From NCBI RefSeq assembly GCF_003364205.1, contig NZ_NXLV01000010.1:1-55533 (forward strand): a stretch of DNA of 55,533 nucleotides. The letters are read 5' to 3'. A program made the translations under genes and the position numbers. The notes beneath the pieces were generated by a model. It was not told the DNA's origin, made no database searches, and was given only the letters and a program-made list of their open reading frames with translations. Shown piece by piece: positions 8,292 to 17,123 of this stretch (position 1 is its first letter; the number at the start of each line of letters is the position of its first letter). Source of the DNA: Helicobacter brantae. Its GTDB lineage: Bacteria; Campylobacterota; Campylobacteria; Campylobacterales; Helicobacteraceae.

Positions 8292-9236
8292 ATGTATATT
8301 TTTCTCAAAGAAGGTCAAAAACAAATCAAAAAAGAGGAGATTCACAATCCCTCTCACCAAAATATCATTTGGATTGATTTGTTTAAACCCATCCATGAAG
8401 AAATCTCTTATATCTCTCAAACCTACAATATCAATATCCCAACCAAAGAAGAGCAAGAAGAGATTGAGGAGAGTGCAAGATATTGGGAAGATGATCAAGC
8501 AATCACAATCAATACCTACTTTCTTATCCCTATGAGAGAAGAGAAAAGGATAGGCAATCAAAGTGTTACCTTTATTCTCTCTGAAAATATCCTTTTCACC
8601 GTGCGATATGAAGAGTTTCGTGTCTTTGATGAAGTGCAAAAGATTATCCTAGCCAATCCCAAGCATTTCAATAATGGTTTTGATCTCATCAGCAAAATCT
8701 TTGAAATCCGAGTAGAAAAAGATGCTGATATGCTAGAGGGCTTTGCACGCTCTACAAGGGCGTTGAGAAAAAAGGTATTTGACAAAGATATAGGCGATGA
8801 TGTTTTGCAACAACTCTCCCACCTCCAAGAGTTTAATATGACGGTGCGAGATTCACTCTTTGATAAAAGGAGAGCGATTGCAGCAATGCTCAAAAGCCTT
8901 CAACCTCATATTGATGTGAAGAAAAATCTAGGCATTATCCTCAAAGATATCAACTCTTTGATTGAGTTTGCAAATACAAGTATGAATGCACTTGATAATG
9001 TTCAAAGTCTTCTAACCAACCAAATCAATATCGAGCAAAACAAAATCATCAAAATCTTCACCGTTGCCACAGTGGCAATGATGCCCCCTACCCTCATAGG
9101 CACAATCTATGGAATGAACTTTAAGCATATGCCTGAGTTAGAGTGGAGTTATGGCTATCCCATTGCTGTGGGCTTAATGGTAATTTTTACATTTTTGCCT
9201 ATCCTTTATTTCAAAAAACGAGGATGGCTTCACTAA
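8292..9236 (+). CDS. corA: CorA-family magnesium transporter
   Basis: A 314-residue inner-membrane divalent cation channel of the CorA family. It has a long N-terminal cytoplasmic domain, then two C-terminal transmembrane helices; the family signature YGMNF lies just after the first helix at about residue 275, and the protein ends with a short basic tail (FKKRGWLH). The ATG at 8292 follows the pgk stop by one base. The start lacks a strong ribosome-binding site of its own and is probably translationally coupled to pgk. It imports Mg2+, with Co2+ and Ni2+ as possible substrates. Nickel relevance in Helicobacter is a family-level inference only. Confidence 0.93.
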   Translation: MYIFLKEGQKQIKKEEIHNPSHQNIIWIDLFKPIHEEISYISQTYNINIPTKEEQEEIEESARYWEDDQAITINTYFLIPMREEKRIGNQSVTFILSENILFTVRYEEFRVFDEVQKIILANPKHFNNGFDLISKIFEIRVEKDADMLEGFARSTRALRKKVFDKDIGDDVLQQLSHLQEFNMTVRDSLFDKRRAIAAMLKSLQPHIDVKKNLGIILKDINSLIEFANTSMNALDNVQSLLTNQINIEQNKIIKIFTVATVAMMPPTLIGTIYGMNFKHMPELEWSYGYPIAVGLMVIFTFLPILYFKKRGWLH

Positions 9237-9256
9237 AAAAGCTTACCCAACTAAGA

Positions 9257-9262
9257 TACAAT
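9257..9262 (+). promoter_or_regulatory. Probable promoter of the TerC-family gene, -10 box
   Basis: TACAAT, 31 bases before the ATG at 9294. An aaggag ribosome-binding site is found between them. Confidence 0.4.
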
Positions 9263-9293
9263 ACACGCTTTTGAAAATTCACAAGGAGAAAAA

Positions 9294-10007
9294 ATGTTTG
9301 AATGGTTAGCTCAACCTGAAGCGTGGGTAACGCTTATTACCCTCACTGCCCTAGAAATCGTTTTGGGGATTGATAATATTATTTTTATTGCTATTCTTGT
9401 CAATAAACTTCCTCAAAACCAAAGGGACAAAGCAAGATTTTTTGGATTATCTCTTGCAATGCTGACTAGAATCGCACTTCTAGCCTCACTCTTTTGGATA
9501 ATGAAGCTTACAAAACCGCTCTTCTCTATCGGTAATCTTGGGATTTCAGGTAGGGATTTGATTTTGATTGTGGGGGGGATTTTTTTGCTTTATAAGAGTG
9601 TCAAAGAGATTTATGAGCAGACTCAAACTCATCATCAAGATACCCAATCAAACTTCCATGGTGGCTTTTTCTCCACTTTAGTTCAGATTGCGATTTTGGA
9701 TATTGTTTTTTCACTTGATTCAGTGATTACGGCTGTGGGTATGGCAAATCAACTAGAGATTATGATTATTGCCATTATTTTGGCTGTGGGAGTGATGATG
9801 TTTGCTTCCAAAGGGATTGCTCACTTTGTCGATACTCACCCCACTATCAAAACCCTAGCTTTGGCATTTTTAGCAATGGTAGGAGTCGTGCTTATCCTAG
9901 ATGGATTCAAAATCCATATCCCCAAAGCCTATATTTATGTCGCTATGGGCTTCTCCCTAGTTGTGGAGCTTTTAAATATCTACATTAGGAAAAAAACTCA
10001 CTCTTAA
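9294..10007 (+). CDS. TerC-family integral membrane protein
   Basis: This 237-residue protein has about seven hydrophobic segments and the family hallmarks ALEIVLGIDNIIFI (residues ~20-33) and LDIVFSLDSVITAVGM (about 135-150), each with a membrane-buried Asp-containing motif. TerC-family proteins are linked to metal (especially Mn2+) export that supports exoenzyme metalation, and to tellurite resistance in some bacteria; the specific substrate here is not shown. A His-rich cytoplasmic loop (THHQDTQ) lies between the two halves. Its stop codon lies 12 bases from the convergent secreted-protein gene whose poly-C tail could extend into it. Confidence 0.9.
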   Translation: MFEWLAQPEAWVTLITLTALEIVLGIDNIIFIAILVNKLPQNQRDKARFFGLSLAMLTRIALLASLFWIMKLTKPLFSIGNLGISGRDLILIVGGIFLLYKSVKEIYEQTQTHHQDTQSNFHGGFFSTLVQIAILDIVFSLDSVITAVGMANQLEIMIIAIILAVGVMMFASKGIAHFVDTHPTIKTLALAFLAMVGVVLILDGFKIHIPKAYIYVAMGFSLVVELLNIYIRKKTHS

Positions 10008-10019
10008 GATTTTTTCTTC

Positions 10020-10961
10020 TTACTCTCTACTCTTTTGTAGGGGGGGGGGGCAGAGCACTTTTAGAAAGTGATTTTCTAAGATTTTTTTCTCTTTAAGCTC
10101 ACATAAAAAACTAGCAATTTGAGCCCTTTTGATAAAAATTGGCTCATCATCATTTTTTGCACCAATCACCCCTACAAGTCGCCCCTCTCTTGTATAATAA
10201 GCCTTGCCATAAGGATACTTATATCCTGCAAAATTGCTTGTTTGTGTATGTGCCAAATCCTCCAAACTCCCCTCTATGGGTGTAGCTTTTGTCAAAAACG
10301 AATTGATAGCACTAATGGTGGCAGAGTAAAGCACTCCATATTTTTCACTATCACCAAAATTGCTAAAGACATCAACCCAATTTTTTGCATAGATTCTGTC
10401 GTGATAAAAACTCTTCTCTCTCACATTACAATATGCATCAGTATATTCTGCAGTTTCTAGCACAGCCAATCCTCTTTGCAAGTCCAAAGCCTTGATAGAA
10501 AGCTTAGCCACACACAAAAAAGGAGGAGTGCTATCATCTTGCATCATTGCATAACTTGCCCTTGCATAGACATTTTGATTATAAACCATATTGGCTGAAG
10601 TGAGATACATTCCATCTCTAAGCAAGATTCCATAACTTCTTTTGATACTTCCATCTAAAAATGTCGTTGTGATGACTGCTGTGCCATAAATCCAGTCTTG
10701 ATTGATGACGATTTTTTCTTCACTAGCTTTCTTTTTTTTCTCCTCTGCACTCATTCCTGCATAGGGATCATCAAGCTCTAAAGAGCCTTTGATATGCTCT
10801 TGTTTATGGGTTTTGGATTTTTTTTGTTTTTGGGCTTCTTGTAAAATCTTTAACTCTTCAGGAGTAAGAGAGGTTGGATCTTTAAGATAGCGTCGCATCA
10901 AAGCGTCTTCAGAGCCAAAGCAAAACAAACAAACACAAAGAAATACGATAATTTTTTTCAC
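10020..10961 (-). CDS. Secreted protein, degenerate trypsin-like fold, variable tail
   Basis: A 313-residue protein with an N-terminal signal peptide (MKKIIVFLCVCLFCFG) followed by a charged Lys/Glu-rich segment. I do not recognise a named family. The middle reads like a trypsin/HtrA fold: YGILLRDGMYLTSANMV resembles the strand-loop carrying the catalytic His, RGLAVLE the Asp region and LVGVIGAK a C-terminal strand, but the His is absent, so a catalytically dead protease fold is my inference. A C11 tract (plus-strand G at 10040-10050) lies ten codons from the end. With 11 C the tail is PPPLQKSRE; one C fewer would give a longer Lys-rich tail running into the TerC gene, one more a short PTKE tail. 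Confidence 0.75.
   Translation of the reverse strand: MKKIIVFLCVCLFCFGSEDALMRRYLKDPTSLTPEELKILQEAQKQKKSKTHKQEHIKGSLELDDPYAGMSAEEKKKKASEEKIVINQDWIYGTAVITTTFLDGSIKRSYGILLRDGMYLTSANMVYNQNVYARASYAMMQDDSTPPFLCVAKLSIKALDLQRGLAVLETAEYTDAYCNVREKSFYHDRIYAKNWVDVFSNFGDSEKYGVLYSATISAINSFLTKATPIEGSLEDLAHTQTSNFAGYKYPYGKAYYTREGRLVGVIGAKNDDEPIFIKRAQIASFLCELKEKKILENHFLKVLCPPPLQKSRE
10040..10050. repeat. G11/C11 tract inside the 3' end of the secreted-protein gene
   Basis: Eleven G on the plus strand, read as C11 in the minus-strand gene about ten codons before its stop. All three frames after the tract close within 4 to 11 further codons, so slippage would exchange only the C-terminal tail. Confidence 0.95.
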
Positions 10962-11000
10962 ATTTTTTCCTTACATATCAACTCAGCAAAATAAAATCGG

Positions 11001-11006
11001 TAAAAT
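11001..11006 (+). promoter_or_regulatory. Possible cyclophilin promoter, -10 box
   Basis: TAAAAT 32 bases before the cyclophilin start, in the divergent spacer with the secreted-protein gene. Confidence 0.35.
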
Positions 11007-11037
11007 ACCCAAAATCTAAATCCAAAGGATATACAAA

Positions 11038-11529
11038 ATGGCATTAAAAGTCTATGAAATTTCACCCAGTGAGTTGAGTGAAGCAAAATATGCGACAATC
11101 ATTACTAACAAAGGAGCAATGCACTTTGAGCTATTTGGCTCTGAAGCCCCCCAAAATGTGATAAATTTTGCAACTTTAGCAAAAGAGGGATTTTATAAAG
11201 GGCTAACCTTTCATCGTGTGATTCCAAACTTTGTCGCTCAAGGAGGTTGTCCTATCGGCAATGGATGTGGAGGACCGGGATATAGTATCAAATGTGAAGT
11301 AGAGAACAATCCTCACAAGCATATCAAAGGGGCTTTATCTATGGCACACGCAGGAAGAGATACAGGAGGAAGTCAATTTTTTATCTGTTTTGCTTCCTTG
11401 CCTCATTTAGATGGAGAACACACGGTGTTTGGACAAATCATTGATGAGCAAAGCCTTGAAGTGCTTGATAATATCAGAGGAAATGATGTGATTGAGGATA
11501 TTATCATCAGTGCAGAAAAACCTCAATAA
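11038..11529 (+). CDS. ppiA: Peptidyl-prolyl cis-trans isomerase, cyclophilin type
   Basis: A 163-residue cytoplasmic-type cyclophilin that accelerates proline isomerisation during protein folding. It has no signal peptide. The family core [15 protein letters not shown] (about residues 60-74) contains the catalytic Arg, and [19 protein letters not shown] (about 101-119) carries the Gln-Phe-Phe substrate pocket; [12 protein letters not shown] follows. Length is normal for bacterial cyclophilins. It is monocistronic on the plus strand between two minus-strand genes. The symbol is by convention (ppiA/ppiB naming differs between species). Confidence 0.93.
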   Translation: MALKVYEISPSELSEAKYATIITNKGAMHFELFGSEAPQNVINFATLAKEGFYKGLTFHRVIPNFVAQGGCPIGNGCGGPGYSIKCEVENNPHKHIKGALSMAHAGRDTGGSQFFICFASLPHLDGEHTVFGQIIDEQSLEVLDNIRGNDVIEDIIISAEKPQ

Positions 11530-11532
11530 CAC

Positions 11533-11545
11533 CCCCTTTGAGGGG
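11533..11545. terminator. Small hairpin between convergent genes
   Basis: cccc/gggg stem with loop tttga lies between the stop codons of the cyclophilin and DUF2147 genes. It has no T-run, so terminator function is weakly supported. Confidence 0.25.
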
Positions 11546-11546
11546 A

Positions 11547-12020
11547 TTACTTTGTAGGAATTGTGCTTAGCACTTCTTGCATACTAGGCTTATTTGCCAA
11601 TAATGGAGCGATTTGCTCCTCGCTGACTTTCTTCCAAGTCAAAGTTTTTCCAATCCCCCAAACTGTGGCTTTGACTTTGAGTGTATCACCCTCAAGCTTG
11701 GCACTTGCACTATAAGTTTTACCATTAGAAGTATTATAAATCTTCCCATTATCCCACTCATCTCCATCTTTCTCCAAGCCCCACATAAACACCACACCTC
11801 TAAGTGGGCGTCCTTTGAGCTTGTCATCACGATTATTTACATCTTGACTATAAGTGCCATCACTATTGATAATCCCATAGGCATAATACTTGCCATCTTT
11901 TTCAAAAATCTCAGCAACAGCCTCTTTGCCCTCATCGTTTTTCTCTAGTAGATAATATCCACAAATTCCCTCAGCCATTGCAAAGGTAGTGAATAATAAA
12001 GTTGCAAGAATTTTCTTCAT
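11547..12020 (-). CDS. DUF2147 family secreted protein
   Basis: A 157-residue exported protein with signal peptide MKKILATLLFTTFAMA. The body, with GKYYAYGIIN, RGVVFMWGL, WDNGKIYNTSNGKTY and ATVWGIGKTLTWKKV, matches the DUF2147 beta-rich family of small periplasmic proteins of unknown function, common in Helicobacter and Campylobacter. Start ATG 12020 was chosen because taaggagtaaagag precedes it and it begins a proper signal peptide; an in-frame ATG at 12062 would add 14 residues that spoil it. It sits downstream of the MacB-like permease gene on the same strand with only 44 bases between, so could be cotranscribed. Confidence 0.88.
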   Translation of the reverse strand: MKKILATLLFTTFAMAEGICGYYLLEKNDEGKEAVAEIFEKDGKYYAYGIINSDGTYSQDVNNRDDKLKGRPLRGVVFMWGLEKDGDEWDNGKIYNTSNGKTYSASAKLEGDTLKVKATVWGIGKTLTWKKVSEEQIAPLLANKPSMQEVLSTIPTK

Positions 12021-12064
12021 CTCTTTACTCCTTATCAAAAATAAAGCTTGAATGATACCCAAAT

Positions 12065-13285
12065 TTACTCATGTCTTAGTGCATCAATGGGATTGAGTTT
12101 TGAAGCTCTCCTTGCAGGGAGATAACCAAAGAGTATCCCAATAAACACAGAAAATGCCAAAGCATAAAGCACAATCTCAAAATCAAACACAAAAGGCATA
12201 TCAAAGTATTTGATAAGTCCCAAACTCACTCCCACAGCAAATAAGACCCCCAAAACTCCACCCAAAAAGCTCAATACCACAGCTTCAACTAAAAATTGCA
12301 AAAGCACCTCTCCTCCTGTGGCACCAATGGCGATTCTTATCCCTATCTCTTTGGTTCTCTCTGTAACTGAAACAAGCATAATATTCATAATCCCAATCCC
12401 ACCTACAAGCAAAGAGATTCCTGCAATGGCAGTGATAAAGATTGTCATCATTTGATTGGTAGAACTAATGGTTTTTAAGATTTCTTTAGTGTCCATTACC
12501 TCAAAAGGATCTTTTTGTCCTCCCTGAACATTTCTTATCTCTCTCAAAGCTTCAGTAATCTTGCTGACTACATTTGTAGAATCCACTCCATCTTTGAGAG
12601 AAACAAAAATTCGTTTAATGTTATTAAGTGAAGCATTGGAATTGATTTGAGAATTAAAAGTCTTGATTGGCACTAATACAACATCATCTTGATCTTGCCC
12701 CATTGCCCCCTGTCCTTTTGGCTTTAGCACACCCACAACCTCGCAGATAAAATTGCCAACCTTAAGATTGCTTCCAAGTGGATTTTGCTCTTTATAAAGC
12801 TCTTTTCTCACACTCTCTCCAATCAGACAAATACGACTGATAGAGTGAAACTCGCCACTTTCAAACTCTCTCCCTTCTTGGACTTGAGAGTTTGTAGCAT
12901 TAAGATATTCTTCCCCTATACCATTGATTGTCGTCATCACATTTTTGCTTCCATATTGCACCAAAGCATTTGTAGATGAAAGTGGGGAGAGATAAGCAAT
13001 ATCTCCTTGAATGCGTGAGCGTAAAAAATCCACCTCTTTTTGAGAAAATTGCTTTTTGCCTATACTTACCCCCCTACTATCCAATGCTCTTGAGGGCATT
13101 ACAATAAGCAAATTACTTCCAAGAGCAGAAATGTTTTTGGTAATATTAAGCGTAGTGGCTTTTCCAAAATTAACCATACTTACCACAGAAGCTACACCGA
13201 TGATAATCCCTAGCATTGTTAAAATTGAGCGTAAAAAGTTTCGGCTAATCTGCCTAAAAGCGATAACAAAAGCATTCCAAATCAT
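12065..13285 (-). CDS. macB: MacB-like ABC transporter permease
   Basis: A 406-residue permease of the MacB/FtsX type: N-terminal transmembrane helix (about 20-40), a large periplasmic domain (about 45-280), then three C-terminal helices with the conserved SVTERTKEIGIRIAIGATGGEVLLQ-type region between the first two (only the family motif ERTKEIGIRIAIGA is quoted as key) and ending in GYLPARRASKLNPIDALRHE, the usual FtsX C-terminus. It would form a mechanotransmission ABC exporter with the ATPase and fusion protein encoded upstream. Unlike E. coli MacB, ATPase and permease are separate genes, overlapping by four bases. Substrate is unknown; macrolides, peptides or siderophores are known for the family. 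No TolC-like channel gene is in the window. Confidence 0.92.
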   Translation of the reverse strand: MIWNAFVIAFRQISRNFLRSILTMLGIIIGVASVVSMVNFGKATTLNITKNISALGSNLLIVMPSRALDSRGVSIGKKQFSQKEVDFLRSRIQGDIAYLSPLSSTNALVQYGSKNVMTTINGIGEEYLNATNSQVQEGREFESGEFHSISRICLIGESVRKELYKEQNPLGSNLKVGNFICEVVGVLKPKGQGAMGQDQDDVVLVPIKTFNSQINSNASLNNIKRIFVSLKDGVDSTNVVSKITEALREIRNVQGGQKDPFEVMDTKEILKTISSTNQMMTIFITAIAGISLLVGGIGIMNIMLVSVTERTKEIGIRIAIGATGGEVLLQFLVEAVVLSFLGGVLGVLFAVGVSLGLIKYFDMPFVFDFEIVLYALAFSVFIGILFGYLPARRASKLNPIDALRHE

Positions 13286-13965
13286 CTTTTTACCTCTCTT
13301 TGAATCTTGCCATCAAGAAAATGAATTTCCCTACTTGCATAACTTGCCATATCACTCTCGTGCGTTACCATAAGGATAGTAATCCCCTCATTTTGATTTA
13401 GTCCTTGCAAAATCTCCATAATCTCAATACTTCTTTGAGTGTCAAGATTCCCCGTAGGCTCATCAGCAATCAAAAATACAGGAGAAATCGCCAAAGCCCT
13501 AGCGATAGCCACTCTTTGCTGTTGCCCTCCACTTAGCTCAGCACTGCTGTGATTTGCCCATCTCTCTAGCCCCACTTTTTGCAGTGCTATCATTGCAAGC
13601 TCTCTTCTTTCTTTTTTCTTTAATCCCTTATAGATAAGGGGCAATTCGACATTTTCTAGTGCTGTGGTTTTGGAGAGGAGATTGAAGCTTTGGAAAATAA
13701 AGCCAAAATAGTTTCTCCTAAGCCTTGCTTTCTCTCCAAAACTCAAATCACATACATTCACACCACAAAAATCATATACCCCGCTATCTGCATCATCTAA
13801 ACAACCCAAAATATTTGAGAGTGTAGATTTACCTGAACCACTAGGACCCATTAGAGCGATAAAATCCCCTTTTTGTATATCCAAATCCACTCCCTTAAGC
13901 ACTACAAAAGCATTTTCTCCCTTGCCATAGGTTTTTTTAATCCCTCTCAAACTCACAAAGCTCAT
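13282..13965 (-). CDS. ABC transporter ATPase, MacB/LolD type
   Basis: A 227-residue nucleotide-binding subunit. Walker A GPSGSGKST is at residues ~40-48, the signature LSGGQQQRVAIARA at about 145, Walker B FLIADEPTGNLD at about 165 and the switch His in MVTHESD. Length and sequence place it in the LolD/MacB clade of ATPases that pair with FtsX-type permeases. It overlaps the fusion-protein gene upstream and the permease gene downstream by four bases each (ATGA), so the three are translationally coupled. Confidence 0.94.
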   Translation of the reverse strand: MSFVSLRGIKKTYGKGENAFVVLKGVDLDIQKGDFIALMGPSGSGKSTLSNILGCLDDADSGVYDFCGVNVCDLSFGEKARLRRNYFGFIFQSFNLLSKTTALENVELPLIYKGLKKKERRELAMIALQKVGLERWANHSSAELSGGQQQRVAIARALAISPVFLIADEPTGNLDTQRSIEIMEILQGLNQNEGITILMVTHESDMASYASREIHFLDGKIQREVKR

Positions 13966-15215
13966 TGCTCTTCTCTCATTCCCACTATCACTTGAGTGCC
14001 TTCCCCTATCCCCTCAATCTCCACACTTTTTCCATCTGAGATTCCCACTTTTACCCTTTGAGGCACAGGCACACCACCTTGCAAAACCCAAATCTGCTTC
14101 TCTTCTCCTGCATTTGTCTTTTGATCTTTGGGTTTGGCTGTGTTTTTGTGTCTTGGAGGCATAGGAGGAGAGAAGAAAGAGCCTGATTTTTTCTTGCTTT
14201 GAGTTTGTTGCTTGGTAGGATCAAAAAACAAAGCAGACACAGGAAGCAATAAGACATTTTTTTGCTCTGCCACTACAATATCGGCTGTGGCACTCATTCC
14301 AGGGCGAAGCAATAAGTCTTTGTTTGCTACATTGATTGTTACCTCATAGCTTACGATATTGTCTGTGGTAGTAGAACCAAAATTGACTTTATCCACTTTG
14401 GCAGAAAATTTGCGATTGGGATAGGCATCGACACTGAAAAGCAAGGGCTGATTGATTGCGATTTTACCCACATCACTCTCTGCAATTTGCACGACAAGTT
14501 TCATCTCCTCAAGATTTTGAGCAACATTAAATAGCTCAGGAGCAGAGAAACTTGCTGCCACAGTTTGCCCCACATCGACACTACGAGTTAGCACCACGCC
14601 ATCGATTGGAGAAGTGATAATCGTGTTGTCAAAATCAATCTTTACCCCCTTGATATTTGCTTCAATCTCAGCAATATTGCCCTTTTTGCTCTCAATCTCA
14701 GCTTGTGCGACTTCATAAGCCACTTGAGCAGTTTGCACATCGGCAAATGAAGGGTATTTTCCTTTGCTTTGTTTATAGAGCTTTTGCAATCTTTCATATT
14801 GCCATTTTTTGTCTTTGAGAGTAGATTGCAATGAGCTAAGTTGGGCTTTGGCACTTTGAAGTTGAGCTTCATAGCGACTAAGCTCTTGGAGAATCTTTGA
14901 ATCATCAATCTTGGCTAAAACCTGCCCTTTTTTGACTAAATCATTGGTATCTACATAGATTGAAGAGATGATTCCTGAAACTTGTGAGCCGATTTGAACT
15001 TCATTGAGAGGGTTGAGTGTGCCTGTGGCTGAAATGATTGCTGAGATATCCCCTCTCTTTGGCGTTACCACATCATAAACGATTTTGACTTCTTTTGGCT
15101 GAAGATAATAATACACTCCTCCCCCACACATTGCTCCTATAATTGCCAAAATGCCAAAAATTTTCCATAGTTTTTTGCGAGGTTTGACAACCCCCATAAT
15201 CTCATCTTTTTGCAT
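13962..15215 (-). CDS. macA: HlyD/MacA-like periplasmic membrane fusion protein
   Basis: A 417-residue adaptor of the RND/MacA type. One N-terminal transmembrane anchor (about residues 17-35) is followed by a lipoyl half-domain (SGTLNPLNEVQIGSQVSG), an alpha-helical hairpin rich in Gln, Lys and Ala (about 95-185), the second lipoyl half (TIITSPIDGVVLTRSVDVGQ) and beta-barrel domains. A low-complexity Ser/Lys/Pro insert (about 335-365) precedes the membrane-proximal domain. It would link the ABC permease to an outer-membrane channel. First gene of the three-gene operon; caaaggatagggaATG gives the start. Confidence 0.93.
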   Translation of the reverse strand: MQKDEIMGVVKPRKKLWKIFGILAIIGAMCGGGVYYYLQPKEVKIVYDVVTPKRGDISAIISATGTLNPLNEVQIGSQVSGIISSIYVDTNDLVKKGQVLAKIDDSKILQELSRYEAQLQSAKAQLSSLQSTLKDKKWQYERLQKLYKQSKGKYPSFADVQTAQVAYEVAQAEIESKKGNIAEIEANIKGVKIDFDNTIITSPIDGVVLTRSVDVGQTVAASFSAPELFNVAQNLEEMKLVVQIAESDVGKIAINQPLLFSVDAYPNRKFSAKVDKVNFGSTTTDNIVSYEVTINVANKDLLLRPGMSATADIVVAEQKNVLLLPVSALFFDPTKQQTQSKKKSGSFFSPPMPPRHKNTAKPKDQKTNAGEEKQIWVLQGGVPVPQRVKVGISDGKSVEIEGIGEGTQVIVGMREEQ

Positions 15216-15280
15216 TCCCTATCCTTTGAATATAAATGCCAAAAGTTTAAAAAAGAAATATAAAGCCAAAGTAAAATAGA

Positions 15281-15670
15281 CTAATTTTTGCAAAAACCTT
15301 TTAAAAAGATTGTAATCTCTTCTAATCTCTTATCCAAATCCTCAAGATTTTCGCACCCATCAAGCAAAGAAAAAAACTCTTCCCTCACCCACTCAAGCTT
15401 CTCAAATACCTCTATCGCTCTCTCCCCCTCCAATCTCAAAGAAGTTCCACCCCCACCAACCCCTCCATTGCTACTCTCTATCAAAGGCACACCTGAGAGT
15501 TCATTGATTTGATTGAGATTATCCCAAGCAGCTTTATAGCTCATATGCATTTTTTTGGCTGCTTTTGAGATAGAGCCTTCTTTTTGGATATGTTTCAAAA
15601 GCTCGATTCTCCCCTGCCCCAGATAGCTTTTCCCGTCTTTTTGTATCCAAATTCTTGATTGTATTCTCAT
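15281..15670 (-). CDS. ModE-like winged-helix regulator without molbindin domain
   Basis: A 129-residue DNA-binding protein resembling the N-terminal domain of ModE. Helix-turn-helix region RIELLKHIQKEGSISKAAK followed by MSYKAAWDNLNQIN is characteristic, as is the wing with Gly-rich NGGVGGGGTSLRL. There is no C-terminal molybdate-binding domain, so any sensing mechanism differs from E. coli ModE. ATG 15670 overlaps the TGA of the upstream transporter gene (TGATG), so the two are coupled. The nearby molybdoenzyme gene on the same strand makes a molybdenum-related role plausible, but this is inference. Confidence 0.82.
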   Translation of the reverse strand: MRIQSRIWIQKDGKSYLGQGRIELLKHIQKEGSISKAAKKMHMSYKAAWDNLNQINELSGVPLIESSNGGVGGGGTSLRLEGERAIEVFEKLEWVREEFFSLLDGCENLEDLDKRLEEITIFLKGFCKN

Positions 15671-16977
15671 CAACTATTCAACCATACAGCCCCAATCACA
15701 CCGATAAGAATGAGGGGGATATTATAGACGATAAAAGTTGGCACACAAGTATCCCAAATGTGATTATGTCCTCCATCAGCATTGAGTCCTGAGGTGGGAC
15801 CCAAAGTGCTATCACTTGCAGGAGAGCCACTATCTCCCAAAGCCCCAGCTATCCCTACAAGCAAGATAATAGAGGGGATAGAGAAGTTTAGAGCCAAAGC
15901 CAAAGGACAATAAATAGCAGCAATGATTGGAATCGTTCCAAAAGAAGTGCCAATCCCCATCGTGATAAGCAAACCCACTAAAAGCATTACAAGGGCTGAA
16001 AGTGCGTATCCTCCCATCATCGCTGAAGCCTCTCCTACAAGCAAATTGATTGCCCCACTCTCTTTAAGAACCGCTCCAAACCCTGAAGCCACAAGCATTA
16101 CAAAGGCAATAAAAGCCATCATAGATAATCCCCCCTCCATCACCTTATCTACATCACTATATCGTATCCCACGCACGATAACCATCACGACAAGCCCACA
16201 CAATGCCCCCAAAGGAAGCGAGGAAGTGAAGATTTGGATAGCAAAAGTTACAACTACCCCCAAAAGCACGCCATAGTCTTTAGGAGTCATTTTAGGCTCT
16301 TCTTCTACAAGCTCTTTTTTCTCTAGGCGAGTTTGCACATAATCTCTTGGTCTTGAATAAAGGATAAAGATTGCGATAAAAAGTCCTATAAGCATCGCAA
16401 CTCCACCTATCCACATCACAGAAGTTACATCTGCAAGAGAAACCTTTACTCCATTTTGAATAAGATTGTCTTTGATAATATTTTGGAAAATCAACCCAAA
16501 ACCAATAGGCAAAGCAATATATGGAGCTTGAAGTCCAAAAGAGAGGGCACAAGCAACTGCCCTGCGATCAAGTCGCATTTTATTCATCAGAGCCAAAAGT
16601 GGGGGGATAAGGATTGGGATAAAGGCAATATGCACAGGAATTAGGTTTTGAGAAAAACAAGCAATAAAGGCAATAAAAAGGCAAAAAAGTATCTTTTTGT
16701 TACCGACAAATTTAGACACCCAATGGATCAAAAATCTTGTGAGATTGCTTTGAGCAATCGCATAAGCAATCCCTCCAAGCAAAATATAACTCAATGCTGT
16801 TTCTATATTTCCACTCATTCCTTGAATGAAAATATTCATACTCTCCTCAACCCCCAAACCACTTAGCACCCCTGCAACAAGAGCAGAGATGACAATAGAG
16901 AGGAGGATATTAAAACGCAAAAGGCACAAAAGCGACATCAAAACAATAGATACCACCACAGGATTAGTCAAAACCAC
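15670..16977 (-). CDS. NhaC/YuiF-type Na+/H+ antiporter family transporter
   Basis: A 435-residue inner-membrane protein with about 11-12 hydrophobic segments. Recognisable features are QNLIPVHIAFIPILIPPLL near residue 115, the ALSFGLQAPYIALPIGFG segment, and near the C-terminus GDSGSPASDSTLGPTSGLN followed by DGGHNHIWDTCVPTF, typical of the Na+/H+ antiporter family that includes NhaC- and YuiF-like proteins. The physiological substrate is not certain: some members carry amino acids. The start ATG 16977 has a taggaggatatt ribosome-binding site. It shares a TGATG overlap with the ModE-like gene. Confidence 0.85.
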   Translation of the reverse strand: MVLTNPVVVSIVLMSLLCLLRFNILLSIVISALVAGVLSGLGVEESMNIFIQGMSGNIETALSYILLGGIAYAIAQSNLTRFLIHWVSKFVGNKKILFCLFIAFIACFSQNLIPVHIAFIPILIPPLLALMNKMRLDRRAVACALSFGLQAPYIALPIGFGLIFQNIIKDNLIQNGVKVSLADVTSVMWIGGVAMLIGLFIAIFILYSRPRDYVQTRLEKKELVEEEPKMTPKDYGVLLGVVVTFAIQIFTSSLPLGALCGLVVMVIVRGIRYSDVDKVMEGGLSMMAFIAFVMLVASGFGAVLKESGAINLLVGEASAMMGGYALSALVMLLVGLLITMGIGTSFGTIPIIAAIYCPLALALNFSIPSIILLVGIAGALGDSGSPASDSTLGPTSGLNADGGHNHIWDTCVPTFIVYNIPLILIGVIGAVWLNS

Positions 16978-17096
16978 AATATCCTCCTAAAATACTTTTA
17001 TCCATTCTAACAAAAGCTATTGGGTTTTTATCTTAAATATTTTAAAACTTCTTTAAATGAGAGAATTTTGATTGGAAGAAGAGGAGTGAGGAAGTC

Positions 17097-17117
17097 CCCC
17101 TAGCCAAGAGCTAGGGG
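17097..17117. terminator. Hairpin just downstream of the reductase gene
   Basis: cccctagc and gctagggg form a perfect 8-bp stem with a 5-base loop, seven bases after the stop codon of the molybdoenzyme gene. No T-run follows on the minus strand, so it may be a processing or stabilising hairpin rather than an intrinsic terminator. Confidence 0.45.
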
Positions 17118-17123
17118 TAAAGA

